From: JAMWDF01 sp964645405
GTDB lineage: Bacteria; Ratteibacteria; UBA8468; B48-G9; DSTR01
NCBI GenBank assembly: GCA_964645405.1
Contig: CAZYCA010000044.1
Span: 1 to 64,000, forward strand
Direction: 5' to 3'
Length of the DNA stretch: 64,000 nt
Part shown: positions 8,891-16,888 of the stretch, piece after piece
Numbering within the stretch: position 1 is the stretch's first letter
How the letters are laid out: each line of letters starts with the position of its first letter
Program-made: the position numbers and the translations under genes
The notes under the pieces: generated by a model
Databases searched by the model: none
What the model saw: the letters and a program-made list of their open reading frames with translations, nothing else
What the model was told of the DNA's origin: nothing

Positions 8891-9289
8891 TTACAGAGTT
8901 CCTTCTACCCGATTGATAAGCAGGCTAATGCTTCCGGGAAGCTTCTGGATGTAATAGGTATTGGGAGTCTTTAATATTTTGGTATTGAACTGCTGCCGGG
9001 TAAGGGCTGTATAATAAACAAGCATGGTGCAACGATATTCCTGATAGCTTCGTAAGTAATCTCCCAGATTACCTCCGTAGCCCATGTTCATCAAGTCTAC
9101 TATGGCAGCATCTATCCTGGGTTTATCCTTTTCCACAGCCTGGATAGCGGAGGCAGCATCAGCAAACTCCAGGACTTTATGGCCACGGCGCTTGAATTCT
9201 ATCACCAGCAGTTTCCGGGTAAGGTCATCGTCTTCCACAATGAGAACAGACTTCTGGAAACAGGTCCTTTCTTTTTCGTTTTCTGCCAT
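8891..9289 (-). CDS. Stand-alone response-regulator receiver domain
   Basis: 132 residues comprising a single REC domain. The acidic pocket is Asp20-22 (VEDDD), the phosphoacceptor is Asp65 in AAIVDLMNMG and the conserved Lys is K116 in YIQKLPG. The loop after the phosphoacceptor is longer and unusual (NMGYGGNLGDYL), and the domain has no output module, so it may act through a partner kinase or as a phosphate sink. It is divergent from a second stand-alone receiver at 9397. ATG at 9289 follows CTGGAGGATACCA. Cognate kinase not identifiable. Confidence 0.85.
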   Translation of the reverse strand: MAENEKERTCFQKSVLIVEDDDLTRKLLVIEFKRRGHKVLEFADAASAIQAVEKDKPRIDAAIVDLMNMGYGGNLGDYLRSYQEYRCTMLVYYTALTRQQFNTKILKTPNTYYIQKLPGSISLLINRVEGTL

Positions 9290-9306
9290 TTGGTATCCTC
9301 CAGATT

Positions 9307-9335
9307 AGGATAACTCTCTCTTATTAAAAAGTCAA
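9307..9335 (-). promoter_or_regulatory. Candidate sigma-70 promoter for the leftward receiver gene
   Basis: TTGACT (9330-9335), 17-base spacer, TATCCT (9307-9312), placed 18 bases before the ATG. It shares the 107-base divergent region with the promoter of the opposite receiver gene. Confidence 0.55.
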
Positions 9336-9346
9336 AGGTGCTGGTC

Positions 9347-9376
9347 TTGTACTTTCCTGACAGCGGAAAATATGCT
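9347..9376 (+). promoter_or_regulatory. Candidate sigma-70 promoter for the rightward receiver gene
   Basis: TTGTAC (9347-9352), 18-base spacer, TATGCT (9371-9376), 20 bases before the ATG at 9397, followed by a G-rich ribosome site (GCGGGGG). Confidence 0.4.
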
Positions 9377-9396
9377 AAAAAATAAGCGGGGGAAAA

Positions 9397-9798
9397 ATGT
9401 CTTTTGCCGAGAATCCTGAAATTCTGGGGAAAAAGGTTCTGGTGGTGGAAGATGATGCTGATACCAGGACTTTACTGGTAGCCCATTTGAAAAGAGCCGG
9501 TTATGCTACTATTGAAGCCTCTGATGCAGAAAAGGGGCTTTCTCTCTTTCGGGAATGGATGCCGGATTTAGTCGTTCTGGACCTTATTTTACCAGGGATG
9601 AGTGGTTTGGAGTTTCTCCGGAAAGTGAAGAGCGGTCCCTTCAGCCGTAAGATTCCGGTGGTAGTTTTAACCGCAAAAGATGAGGATGCTGACAGGTTAA
9701 AGGGTTACCGCTACGGTGCGGATTACTACCTGGCCAAACCATGTGAGATGAAAACTTTTCTCTCGGTTGTAGAAAGTGTCCTGCTGGGCAAGGATTAG
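9397..9798 (+). CDS. Stand-alone response-regulator receiver domain (CheY/PleD-like)
   Basis: 133 residues, one canonical REC domain: acidic pocket Asp19-20 (VVEDD), phosphoacceptor Asp62 (VVLDLILPGMSG), Thr92 (VVLTAKDED) and Lys114 (YYLAKPCE). The GYRYGADYYLAKP segment is the usual alpha4-beta5 switch region. No DNA-binding or enzymatic output follows. It ends 8 bases before the convergent Gfo/Idh gene. Its head-to-head placement with another receiver-only gene suggests the two serve one pathway, possibly a phosphorelay; no histidine kinase is adjacent, and the only one in the window is PhoR. Confidence 0.88.
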   Translation: MSFAENPEILGKKVLVVEDDADTRTLLVAHLKRAGYATIEASDAEKGLSLFREWMPDLVVLDLILPGMSGLEFLRKVKSGPFSRKIPVVVLTAKDEDADRLKGYRYGADYYLAKPCEMKTFLSVVESVLLGKD

Positions 9799-9806
9799 TC
9801 AGCTAT

Positions 9807-10856
9807 TTACTTCATCTGCAAAGTTTTGCTCAAACCAGCAGCCTTATAGGCAGTCAGAATAATCTTCTGGTTCCAGAGTCCATCCTCGCCGGGTATAGGT
9901 TCCCTGCTATTTTCTATAACTGCCCGGGAAAAATTTTCAATCTGCGCCCGGTAGGTATTAAATGGTTTTACCTTGATTTCCCTGCAGGAAGAAACTGTTC
10001 TTTGCTGCCGGGCATCATAACCGCGGGCATTTTTCTCCAGGTAAGCTCTAGCCTGGCCTCCTGGTGTCTGGCCTATGGTACCTTTTGCCAGAATACTCCC
10101 TCTGCTGCCGTAAACTTCAAGAATATTCTGGGAAGAATTATCTGGAATGTTAAAACAGGTATCTACAATGCCAATAGCACCGCTGCTAAAACGAACAGTC
10201 ATTACTGCGGTATCTTCTACCGGATATTTGTGTACAAGACGACCAAGGAAGCAGGATATTTCTTTCACCCGTGTTCCTAAAATATATTCCAGAAGGTCAA
10301 TACAGTGGCAGCCCATATCAATCAAGGAACCACCGCCACCATACTCAGGTTTTTGTCTCCAGGCATTTTTGATAGGGGGATACCAGCAGGAAAGCTGTGC
10401 TCTGGCAAGTACAGGCTGGCCCAGTTGGCCAGCACTTACCATTTCTCTTATTTTCTGGTTGAGGGTATGAAAGCGCATCATGAAGTCAACTCCTACTTTC
10501 AGTTTTTTCTTCTGCGCTAAGGAGATAATCTTTCTGCATTCTTCCAGCTTTAAAGCCATAGGTTTTTCCAGCAGGATATGCTTACCTGCCTCTAAACACA
10601 TCAAAGCCTGCTGGTAATGAAGATAGGCAGGAGTGGCGATGTAAACTGCTTCTACAGATTTATCAGCCAGCAGGGTTTTTTCGTCGGTGTACCAGGGCAC
10701 CTGAAATTCCTTTCCCAGTTTTTCCGCTACAGGCTTGATTACGTCCATTAATGCCACCAGCCTGGCGTTTCTCGCTGGTAAAATTCCTTCGGGAATGGTA
10801 CGGCGATAAGCAATACCACCGGCCCCAATCACTCCCCACTGTAATTTTCTGTTCAT
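9807..10856 (-). CDS. Gfo/Idh/MocA family NAD(P)-dependent oxidoreductase
   Basis: 349 residues. The N-terminal Rossmann fold shows GVIGAGGIAYRRTIP (residues 8-22), AVYIATPAYLH and the family hallmark LLEKPMAL (Glu97-Lys98-Pro99). The C-terminal domain has GGGSLIDMGCHCIDLLEY, with the Asp/His pair that serves the active site. Members oxidise or reduce sugars, inositols and pseudosugars; the substrate is not evident. The ribosome site is AAGGAGGCGCAG. It is the last gene of a long leftward series after mutM and fits the sugar-catabolic content of the window. Confidence 0.9.
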   Translation of the reverse strand: MNRKLQWGVIGAGGIAYRRTIPEGILPARNARLVALMDVIKPVAEKLGKEFQVPWYTDEKTLLADKSVEAVYIATPAYLHYQQALMCLEAGKHILLEKPMALKLEECRKIISLAQKKKLKVGVDFMMRFHTLNQKIREMVSAGQLGQPVLARAQLSCWYPPIKNAWRQKPEYGGGGSLIDMGCHCIDLLEYILGTRVKEISCFLGRLVHKYPVEDTAVMTVRFSSGAIGIVDTCFNIPDNSSQNILEVYGSRGSILAKGTIGQTPGGQARAYLEKNARGYDARQQRTVSSCREIKVKPFNTYRAQIENFSRAVIENSREPIPGEDGLWNQKIILTAYKAAGLSKTLQMK

Positions 10857-10913
10857 CTGCGCCTCCTTGTACTGTTTAATGATAACACACTCCTATAAGG
10901 GAAAGGTAGTTTC

Positions 10914-11804
10914 CTAACCCTGAAAAATCTGACAGACAGGGCAGAAATATGTTGAACGGGAGCCAAATTTTTTTCTCTGGATAAACGTGCCACAGCGAAA
11001 GCAGGGGTTTGCCTGTCTTCCATAAACTTTTAAACAATTCTGGAAATTTCCCCTGTCACCATCAAGTTTGCGGTAGTCAGAAATGGATGTTCCTCCAGAG
11101 GCAATGGCGCAAGAAAGTGTTTCTTTCATCTTTCTGAAGAGGAGTCTTAATTTTTCCCGGGAAAGATTTTTAACCGGTGTAAAGGGATGAATCTTGCTGG
11201 CATGAAGAATCTCATCAGAGTAGATGTTGCCCAGACCAGCAACAACTTTTTGATTGAGGAGCGCACTTTTGATATTTCCCCTGCAGTTGTGTAACCTTTT
11301 CTGGAAGTCTGGAAAAGTAAGATGCGGGTAGACATCTGGTCCCAGCCTGGTCAGAAAAGGACAGCGGAAAATACTGGCAGTAAAGTGAAGTTGAACTTCA
11401 GCGAATTTACGGATGTCAGAAAGAGCCAGTTGCTTCCCATTATCAAGAAAAAATAGAAGGTGAAGATGGCTATTGGCTGTCTCCAGCATTTCAGGAACAG
11501 GAATTTCTGTTTGCCAGCGGTTTTTCCGGTAACTCCATCTTCCCAGCAAAAAATGACCCGTCATTCTCAGGTGCACCAGCAATGTTAATCCCCTCGAAAG
11601 ACTTATGAGGATCCATTTACCTTTGCGCTGAATATTTTTTATCTGACAGCCCTTTATCAGGGAAGAGAAATTTTTCTGTTTTTCCCCTGGAAGACAAACT
11701 TTTATTTTGGGGCCAAGATCTGTCCAGACACCGGTAATGGTCCGACCGCTGACAAGTTTGCGTAAATTTCTTACTATTGTTTCCACTTCCGGTAATTCTG
11801 GCAT
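10914..11804 (-). CDS. mutM: Formamidopyrimidine-DNA glycosylase (Fpg/MutM)
   Basis: 296 residues from the ATG at 11804, which gives the obligatory MPELPEVE N-terminus: after Met removal Pro is the Schiff-base nucleophile and Glu the adjacent catalytic acid. LVHLRMTGHF, QKVVAGLGNIYSDEIL (helix-two-turn-helix) and the C-terminal zinc finger with CFRCG and CPVCQ are all present, with a Lys-Phe-Gly-Ser-Arg between the Cys pairs. The enzyme removes 8-oxoguanine and formamidopyrimidines and nicks the strand by beta/delta elimination. GAGGAAAAG precedes the start; a longer reading upstream is in frame but not conserved. The 150 bases upstream up to the next gene show no clear promoter or hairpin. 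Confidence 0.95.
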   Translation of the reverse strand: MPELPEVETIVRNLRKLVSGRTITGVWTDLGPKIKVCLPGEKQKNFSSLIKGCQIKNIQRKGKWILISLSRGLTLLVHLRMTGHFLLGRWSYRKNRWQTEIPVPEMLETANSHLHLLFFLDNGKQLALSDIRKFAEVQLHFTASIFRCPFLTRLGPDVYPHLTFPDFQKRLHNCRGNIKSALLNQKVVAGLGNIYSDEILHASKIHPFTPVKNLSREKLRLLFRKMKETLSCAIASGGTSISDYRKLDGDRGNFQNCLKVYGRQANPCFRCGTFIQRKKFGSRSTYFCPVCQIFQG

Positions 11805-11954
11805 TTTTCTTTTCCTCAATCCTGGGGTGGAAGGGGAAAATTTTTTAACTTCCCGACAGCCCACTTCATTGTTTCTTCCGCCCTTAGATAAATTTGGCTA
11901 TTTTCGGTGTTTAACTTTTAAAATCCTGGTTTTCTTCCTTCCTTATGGCGTTAA

Positions 11955-14015
11955 TCATTTCACCTTTTCGCCGGAAAAAGATGCAGGTAGAAACATATTT
12001 TTCTGTCTGCAAAGCAGAATCATAGCCAGGGGTGTAGAATGCAGGATGTGTGTCGTATCCTGGACATATGTTCTCATCGCCACATGTTCTGTTAATCCAC
12101 CAAAGGCTAATTGCAGGTGCGGGTTGATAAACTGATGGTAGGTCATATGATTCAGGTAGTTTAAGAGGGCAGAATGGCCTGGTAAAACAGGATTGCTCTG
12201 CCCTGTCTTTAGCAGGGCGTAACCGTAATCATAGCGCAGGTGTAAGGCATATTCTCCCTGACAGCTACCCGGTGTGAAACCATGCAGAAATCCGAACTTG
12301 TTGACGGAAATCCCGCCCCAGCCGGTAGCGTTGCAGGAATGCAGATACGGAAAAAAATCATATTCCTGCCGGAAACTCAGCAGGTGCCAGAAAATTCTTT
12401 CCTGCCAGTATTTAATCTTTTCTTTCAGCTTTCCTCTGGCATAGTCAAGATATTCTGCCAGACAAACAAGTAGCAGGCAGGCACCACTGCTATCATATCC
12501 AGCATGGTCATATTCCAGGCAGCCAAATTCATAACGTTCCAGTAAGGGGAAAAGATGTTCCTGCATAATTCTTTCTGCGGTCTGGAGATGCTTTACTCTT
12601 CCGGAAAGTCTGGCCAGCAGGAGAAAGCTCTGAGCTGTGAGGGCAATTCCAGGAGCTAATGGCCGGTCATAAAAAACTCCTTCCCGGGAATAACCTATCT
12701 GGCCATCAGGACTCAGGGCATTAGGAAACCACCCAAACTTTTTTTCCATTTTTCTTAGAAATTCGCAATTTCTTTCCAGTGCTTCTTTCACCGGGTAGGC
12801 AGGAAGGAAACCATCAAGAACGCATCTGGCCAGGAAATGGTTAACTATTCCCTGGTCAGGAAGGAAGATTTGCTTGCCGCCATAGTGGTCCTGAAAGCGC
12901 TTCCGGTCCAGATTATATGCACCATACCAGGCTCCAGACAATGGTCCTTCAGGGACGAGAAAACCAAATTTCAAAATCGCACGGGTGATTTTTCTGGCTC
13001 TGGCAAGGGACCATGGCTGGCCAAGATGAAAAAGAGCATAAGCCACCATGGAATTGGTTGCGTTGCCCCAGGCAATTTCCAGTTGTCGGGAATGTTCCTG
13101 GAAGTGTCCCAGTCCCGCAATTTTTTTAGAGAGAAAATCAGCAAGTTCTTTATACCGGAGAGCCTTACCCTTCCAGGCATAGCCATAAGGTCCACCTCTT
13201 TTGGCTCTGGTAAGATGGCCATAAAAACCTACATGGTAAAGACCCATATCCGGTCTCAGGTTTACCCACAGACGATTCTGGCGAGCAAAACGATTAAAGT
13301 GGGAAAGATAAAGAGAGTAAGGGTAACGGGGTGGCAGAAACCTGTTTTCCGGTAACTTTTCCTTTTCTTTCAAGATGGGATTCCAGATGTCATGTTCTGT
13401 TAAACTTACCAGAAGATGACCGGTGACACTTTCATCTTTCTGCAGCTGGAACAAGCCATTTTTATAAGCCGGTGGAAAAGAGACACAGAGATACTGGTAA
13501 GCAGTCCGGGTAGTACCATAGGGCCAGGGTTTCTGATCTATCGCCAGGGCTGTTTGATAAATACCTTTATTTTCTTCGTAAGAAAAGCGAAAGGCCACTG
13601 TCAGTCCAGGCTGCAGAGTGAAACCAGAATAAACCCCGGGAAGAAGTCGCAGGCGCAGTATCTGACCTGGTGGCTCTAATCCCCAGGCATAAAAACCTAT
13701 ACTCAGGGTTCTGGCAGGAAAAAAAACGTATTCCATCCTTAAAAAGTGCTGACTGGAAAAATCGTATCTTATCCTGAAAAAACCGAGGTTACTAACTTTT
13801 TCTTCTCTGGTTAAGCTTGCCTGACTGATGTGAGCTTTAGTCCTGAGGAGTATCTCTGTAGCAGGGCCACCAATACGTTGCCAGTACTTAAAATGATATA
13901 CCAGCCTACCGAGAGAAAATGTTTTTCCTTTATAGAGAAGGGAAATTTTTTCTCTCTCCCCGGGTTCACACTCCACTTTAAAGAAGGTATTCTGAAGAGA
14001 ATTTTTTCTACCCAT
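11955..14015 (-). CDS. Putative six-hairpin (alpha/alpha-toroid) glycosidase-like protein
   Basis: 686 residues from ATG 14015, which overlaps the stop of the upstream URO-D-like gene by 8 bases (ATGGGTAG) and indicates coupling. Residues about 1-260 are beta-rich, then comes a helical region with repeated Gly/Trp/aromatic motifs (GPYGYAWKGKALRY, NATNSMVAYALFHLGQPW, GAWYGAYN, DHAGYDSSGACLLL, LHLRYDYGYAL), typical of six-hairpin glycosidases and polysaccharide lyases. No signal peptide is seen, so it is probably cytoplasmic. I cannot assign it to a numbered CAZy family. The catalytic residue is not identified; Asp and Glu in the helical domain are candidates. Confidence 0.6.
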   Translation of the reverse strand: MGRKNSLQNTFFKVECEPGEREKISLLYKGKTFSLGRLVYHFKYWQRIGGPATEILLRTKAHISQASLTREEKVSNLGFFRIRYDFSSQHFLRMEYVFFPARTLSIGFYAWGLEPPGQILRLRLLPGVYSGFTLQPGLTVAFRFSYEENKGIYQTALAIDQKPWPYGTTRTAYQYLCVSFPPAYKNGLFQLQKDESVTGHLLVSLTEHDIWNPILKEKEKLPENRFLPPRYPYSLYLSHFNRFARQNRLWVNLRPDMGLYHVGFYGHLTRAKRGGPYGYAWKGKALRYKELADFLSKKIAGLGHFQEHSRQLEIAWGNATNSMVAYALFHLGQPWSLARARKITRAILKFGFLVPEGPLSGAWYGAYNLDRKRFQDHYGGKQIFLPDQGIVNHFLARCVLDGFLPAYPVKEALERNCEFLRKMEKKFGWFPNALSPDGQIGYSREGVFYDRPLAPGIALTAQSFLLLARLSGRVKHLQTAERIMQEHLFPLLERYEFGCLEYDHAGYDSSGACLLLVCLAEYLDYARGKLKEKIKYWQERIFWHLLSFRQEYDFFPYLHSCNATGWGGISVNKFGFLHGFTPGSCQGEYALHLRYDYGYALLKTGQSNPVLPGHSALLNYLNHMTYHQFINPHLQLAFGGLTEHVAMRTYVQDTTHILHSTPLAMILLCRQKNMFLPASFSGEKVK

Positions 14016-15093
14016 TGTCCCACCCCAGGCTGCTGGCAACTTTCCTTGCCTGTTTTTCGCTGGAGCAGCTAAGACTGATGAGAAGACCCTCAGGCTTAAG
14101 ATTTTTTAGAACTAACGGAATTTCTTCGGGCCTGGGATAAACCACTATGGCTTTTTTCTTTTTCTGAATTTTCCGGTAGAGGGGCAACCAGATGGCAATA
14201 CTTTCGTTACGGTATCTGGCTCCCGGGACCCACTGGATAGCATTAAGTTTCGGAATGTCCAGTAAAATATCAAGGTGTGGTAAAGCCTCCACCCCATCAA
14301 GGTGGTAGATAGAATAATCCAGGTAGTTGATTTCTTCCATCAGCTCCGGTAAGAAAAATTCCCGGTACATCCCGGGGGAAACCAGGCAGGAAAAATCATT
14401 TTGCACAGGATACATCTTACCAGGGGCATAGATTCCAATCCAGGTACAGGTGCCTTTCTGCATGTTCTGGATGACAGCATAATAATCATCATAAATTTTT
14501 TTCCAGACAGAAAAAAGTTTTTCCATCGCTTTTTTTACACCTTCTGGATTTTCCAGCAGGTCAAGACAGGCAATCTGCGGACCTCCCCGCAGGACCGAAA
14601 GAGCATCAAACCCGCCGTGCAGGTCAGTAATACCTACCAGGTAACGACCACAAGCTCTTTCCTTAGCTTTTCTGGTCAGACACATTACCTTTTGATAATA
14701 AGGATTTTCCTGCCTGATAACCAGTTCTTCCACGTCTTCGTAAGTAAATAATTTTTTTCTTTGCCAGCTGGACCAGGAAGTACCAGGGGAAGCTGCAGAA
14801 AAATTCAGGTTAACTCCCAAAAATCCAGAAAAAACGTCAGGACCCAAATTGGGATAAAAACAGGGAGCAGCCAGCCCACCGAAAAACGTGTTTCTGGCCC
14901 AATCTTCAAAAATGTCCAGAATTTCTTCTGTCTCCCGGGAAAAAACAGTCCCGGGCTCACCCCAGGGGAAAGCAGACCTGCTTTCAGGTTGCTTTGGGGC
15001 GGTGACAGAAAGCGCAATTCTATCCAGGACTTTACAGTTCCAGAAAGCCTGGTAATAAGGTTGTAGGTGTTGAAAATCAGGTTTAAACTCCAT
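14008..15093 (-). CDS. Uroporphyrinogen-decarboxylase (URO-D) family protein
   Basis: 361 residues with the URO-D/corrinoid methyltransferase TIM-barrel pattern: LVGITDLHGGFDALSVLRGG, TWIGIYAPGKMYPVQNDFSCLVSPGMYREFFLP, and YHLDGVEALPHLDILLDIP, the His/Asp region that holds substrate or metal in MtaA/MtbA-type relatives. True HemE is around 340 residues with different N-terminal arginines, so this is probably not heme synthesis. Such divergent URO-D proteins are numerous in anaerobic and candidate-phylum genomes and are mostly uncharacterised. It overlaps kdsB by 11 bases upstream and the toroid gene by 8 downstream. A second paralogue lies at 45211-46290. Confidence 0.8.
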   Translation of the reverse strand: MEFKPDFQHLQPYYQAFWNCKVLDRIALSVTAPKQPESRSAFPWGEPGTVFSRETEEILDIFEDWARNTFFGGLAAPCFYPNLGPDVFSGFLGVNLNFSAASPGTSWSSWQRKKLFTYEDVEELVIRQENPYYQKVMCLTRKAKERACGRYLVGITDLHGGFDALSVLRGGPQIACLDLLENPEGVKKAMEKLFSVWKKIYDDYYAVIQNMQKGTCTWIGIYAPGKMYPVQNDFSCLVSPGMYREFFLPELMEEINYLDYSIYHLDGVEALPHLDILLDIPKLNAIQWVPGARYRNESIAIWLPLYRKIQKKKKAIVVYPRPEEIPLVLKNLKPEGLLISLSCSSEKQARKVASSLGWDNG

Positions 15094-15844
15094 CGCCTTT
15101 ATTTTTCTCCAGTTTTTCTAAGTCAGAGATGGTATCCACACAGGGAGAATCTTTTTTGATAAGAACAACTCTCATCCGAAAGTTATTTTCCAGAAGTCGT
15201 AACTGTTCCAGTTTTTCCGTTTTCTCCAGAGGAGTAGAAACCAGACGGGCAAAGGTGTAAAGCATCCGGCGCCGGAAAAGATAAACACCGATATGTTTGT
15301 AGAAGACAACCCTGCGGGTCCGGGCAAGATTTTCTTCCTGGAAGAAGATACGGGGAAAAGGAATCAGGGAGCGAGAAAAATATAAGGCATCACCTGACAC
15401 CGTACAGACTACCTTGACCACATTAGCATCATAGAGTTCTTCTTTTTTCCTGATTCTGGTAGCCGCTGTAGCGCACTGAATGGAGGAATCTCTTCTCATC
15501 GCAGAAAGCGGTTTTTCCACAGCCTCTGCCGGAAGAAAAGGTTCATCAGCCTGAATATTGACAATTATTTCTCCAGGAAGGTTTTTGGCTGCCTCTGCCA
15601 CACGGTCACTGCCTGTGCGGCAGTCCGCAGAAGTCATTACTATTTTTGCGCCAAATTGAGAAGCCACAGAAGCGATTCTCTCACTGTCTGTAGCTATGTA
15701 GACTGCAGATAAGGATTTTATCCGGCAGGCATGTTCATAGGTGTGCTGCAAAAGAGTTTTTCCCCGGACAGTATAAAGAACTTTTCCTGGCATTCTTTCC
15801 GAGCCAAGTCTGGCCGGGATTATTCCTATAACTTTTTCAGCCAT
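15083..15844 (-). CDS. kdsB: 3-deoxy-manno-octulosonate cytidylyltransferase (CMP-Kdo synthetase)
   Basis: 253 residues, the usual KdsB length. Nucleotide-binding IIPARLGSERMPGKVL at the N-terminus, CRTGSDRVAEA, VNIQADEPFLP (metal-binding Asp), ALYFSRSLIPFPR and HIGVYLFRR are all characteristic. The enzyme activates Kdo with CTP, making the donor for WaaA (4794-6071). It follows rfaE1 by 16 bases and overlaps the URO-D-like gene, so LPS inner-core genes here are embedded in a mixed operon. Ribosome site weak; translation may rely on coupling with rfaE1. Confidence 0.95.
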   Translation of the reverse strand: MAEKVIGIIPARLGSERMPGKVLYTVRGKTLLQHTYEHACRIKSLSAVYIATDSERIASVASQFGAKIVMTSADCRTGSDRVAEAAKNLPGEIIVNIQADEPFLPAEAVEKPLSAMRRDSSIQCATAATRIRKKEELYDANVVKVVCTVSGDALYFSRSLIPFPRIFFQEENLARTRRVVFYKHIGVYLFRRRMLYTFARLVSTPLEKTEKLEQLRLLENNFRMRVVLIKKDSPCVDTISDLEKLEKNKGDGV

Positions 15845-15860
15845 AGCACTCTTTGATAAA

Positions 15861-16886
15861 TTATCTGAGTTTTTCTATCGTTAGATGCTGAGCCTGGTTC
15901 TGGTGGAAAGCCAGCAACTCCTTAGCGGTGACAGTAGCTGTTCCAAAACGGCCCACCGCTATTCCCGCTGCTAAATTAGCGATAATTGCCGCTTCCAGGA
16001 TGTTAGCACCAGAGACTAAAGCCAGGGTCAGAGTGGCAACTACCGTATCTCCGGCACCGGTAACATCATAAACGTCAAGTGCTGCTGCAGGGATGTGCCA
16101 GATATGTCTTTCTCCGGTGAAAAGAAGCATACCATCACGACCAAGGGTAATTAAAAGATGCTGGCAACGAAGTTTTTTGACAATACGTTCTCCCAGGTTA
16201 ATAAGTCCAGGCATATTTTCTGGTTCCTGGGTGTGCAATCCAGCACTGGCTTCAGCTTTATTGGGAGTTAAGCAGGTTACCTGACGATAGTAAGAAAAGT
16301 GCTCTATTTTTGGGTCCACAGTCAGTATTTTTTTCTCCCGGTGGCAATATTTTTTCAGCAGTTCAATCAATCCCGGAGTAACAAATCCTTTTCCGTAATC
16401 AGAGATAATGACAGCCTGATTGTTTCTTAAAAATTCCAGCAGAAATTTCTGTCTTTCCCTGGAAAGGTGAACCGGCTGTTTCTGTTCCCTGTCAATCCTG
16501 ACCAGTTGCTGGGTTCTGGCCACCACCCTGGTCTTGGTAATAGTTGGCTGCCTGCCAGAGAAACAGCCGTTGATCAGACCATAAGCAGAGATGAGGTTTT
16601 TCAGACAGCGGCCGTTTTCGTCATTACCAATAACTCCTGTTATCAGTGCCTGTCCTCCCAGGGAACGGATGTTGGCAGCTACATTTCCTGCGCCGCCCAA
16701 CCTGGACTGTTCCTCTGTTACTTCCACCACCGGAACTGGAGCTTCCGGTGAGATTCTCTTAACTTCTCCCCTGACATACAGGTCCAGCATAATATCACCA
16801 ATTACAGCTATCTGGTTTCCGGGGAAACAGGAAATTATCCGCTGTAACCGGCGTGCTGGTAGAAGATGAGAAATTACCTTTTTCAT
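15861..16886 (-). CDS. rfaE1: D-glycero-beta-D-manno-heptose-7-phosphate kinase (RfaE/HldE domain I)
   Basis: 341 residues, a PfkB/ribokinase-family kinase: IAVIGDIMLDLYVRGEVKRISPEAPVPVV is the RfaE-type substrate region, SRLGGAGNVAANIRSLGG the PfkB signature 1, and DVTGAGDTVVATLTLAL the anion-hole motif with the catalytic Asp. The length matches the kinase alone; the cytidylyl/adenylyl domain II of bifunctional HldE is absent, so another gene should encode RfaE2. It phosphorylates heptose-7-P at C1 for ADP-heptose synthesis. Two bases separate it from the upstream membrane protein gene. Together with kdsB and waaA it implies Kdo-heptose inner core. Confidence 0.9.
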   Translation of the reverse strand: MKKVISHLLPARRLQRIISCFPGNQIAVIGDIMLDLYVRGEVKRISPEAPVPVVEVTEEQSRLGGAGNVAANIRSLGGQALITGVIGNDENGRCLKNLISAYGLINGCFSGRQPTITKTRVVARTQQLVRIDREQKQPVHLSRERQKFLLEFLRNNQAVIISDYGKGFVTPGLIELLKKYCHREKKILTVDPKIEHFSYYRQVTCLTPNKAEASAGLHTQEPENMPGLINLGERIVKKLRCQHLLITLGRDGMLLFTGERHIWHIPAAALDVYDVTGAGDTVVATLTLALVSGANILEAAIIANLAAGIAVGRFGTATVTAKELLAFHQNQAQHLTIEKLR

Positions 16887-16888
16887 GG

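Noticed and set aside
14008..15093. hemE (uroporphyrinogen decarboxylase of heme synthesis)
   Set aside because: The protein fits the URO-D superfamily, but its N-terminal region lacks the usual HemE Arg-rich motif and no heme genes are nearby.
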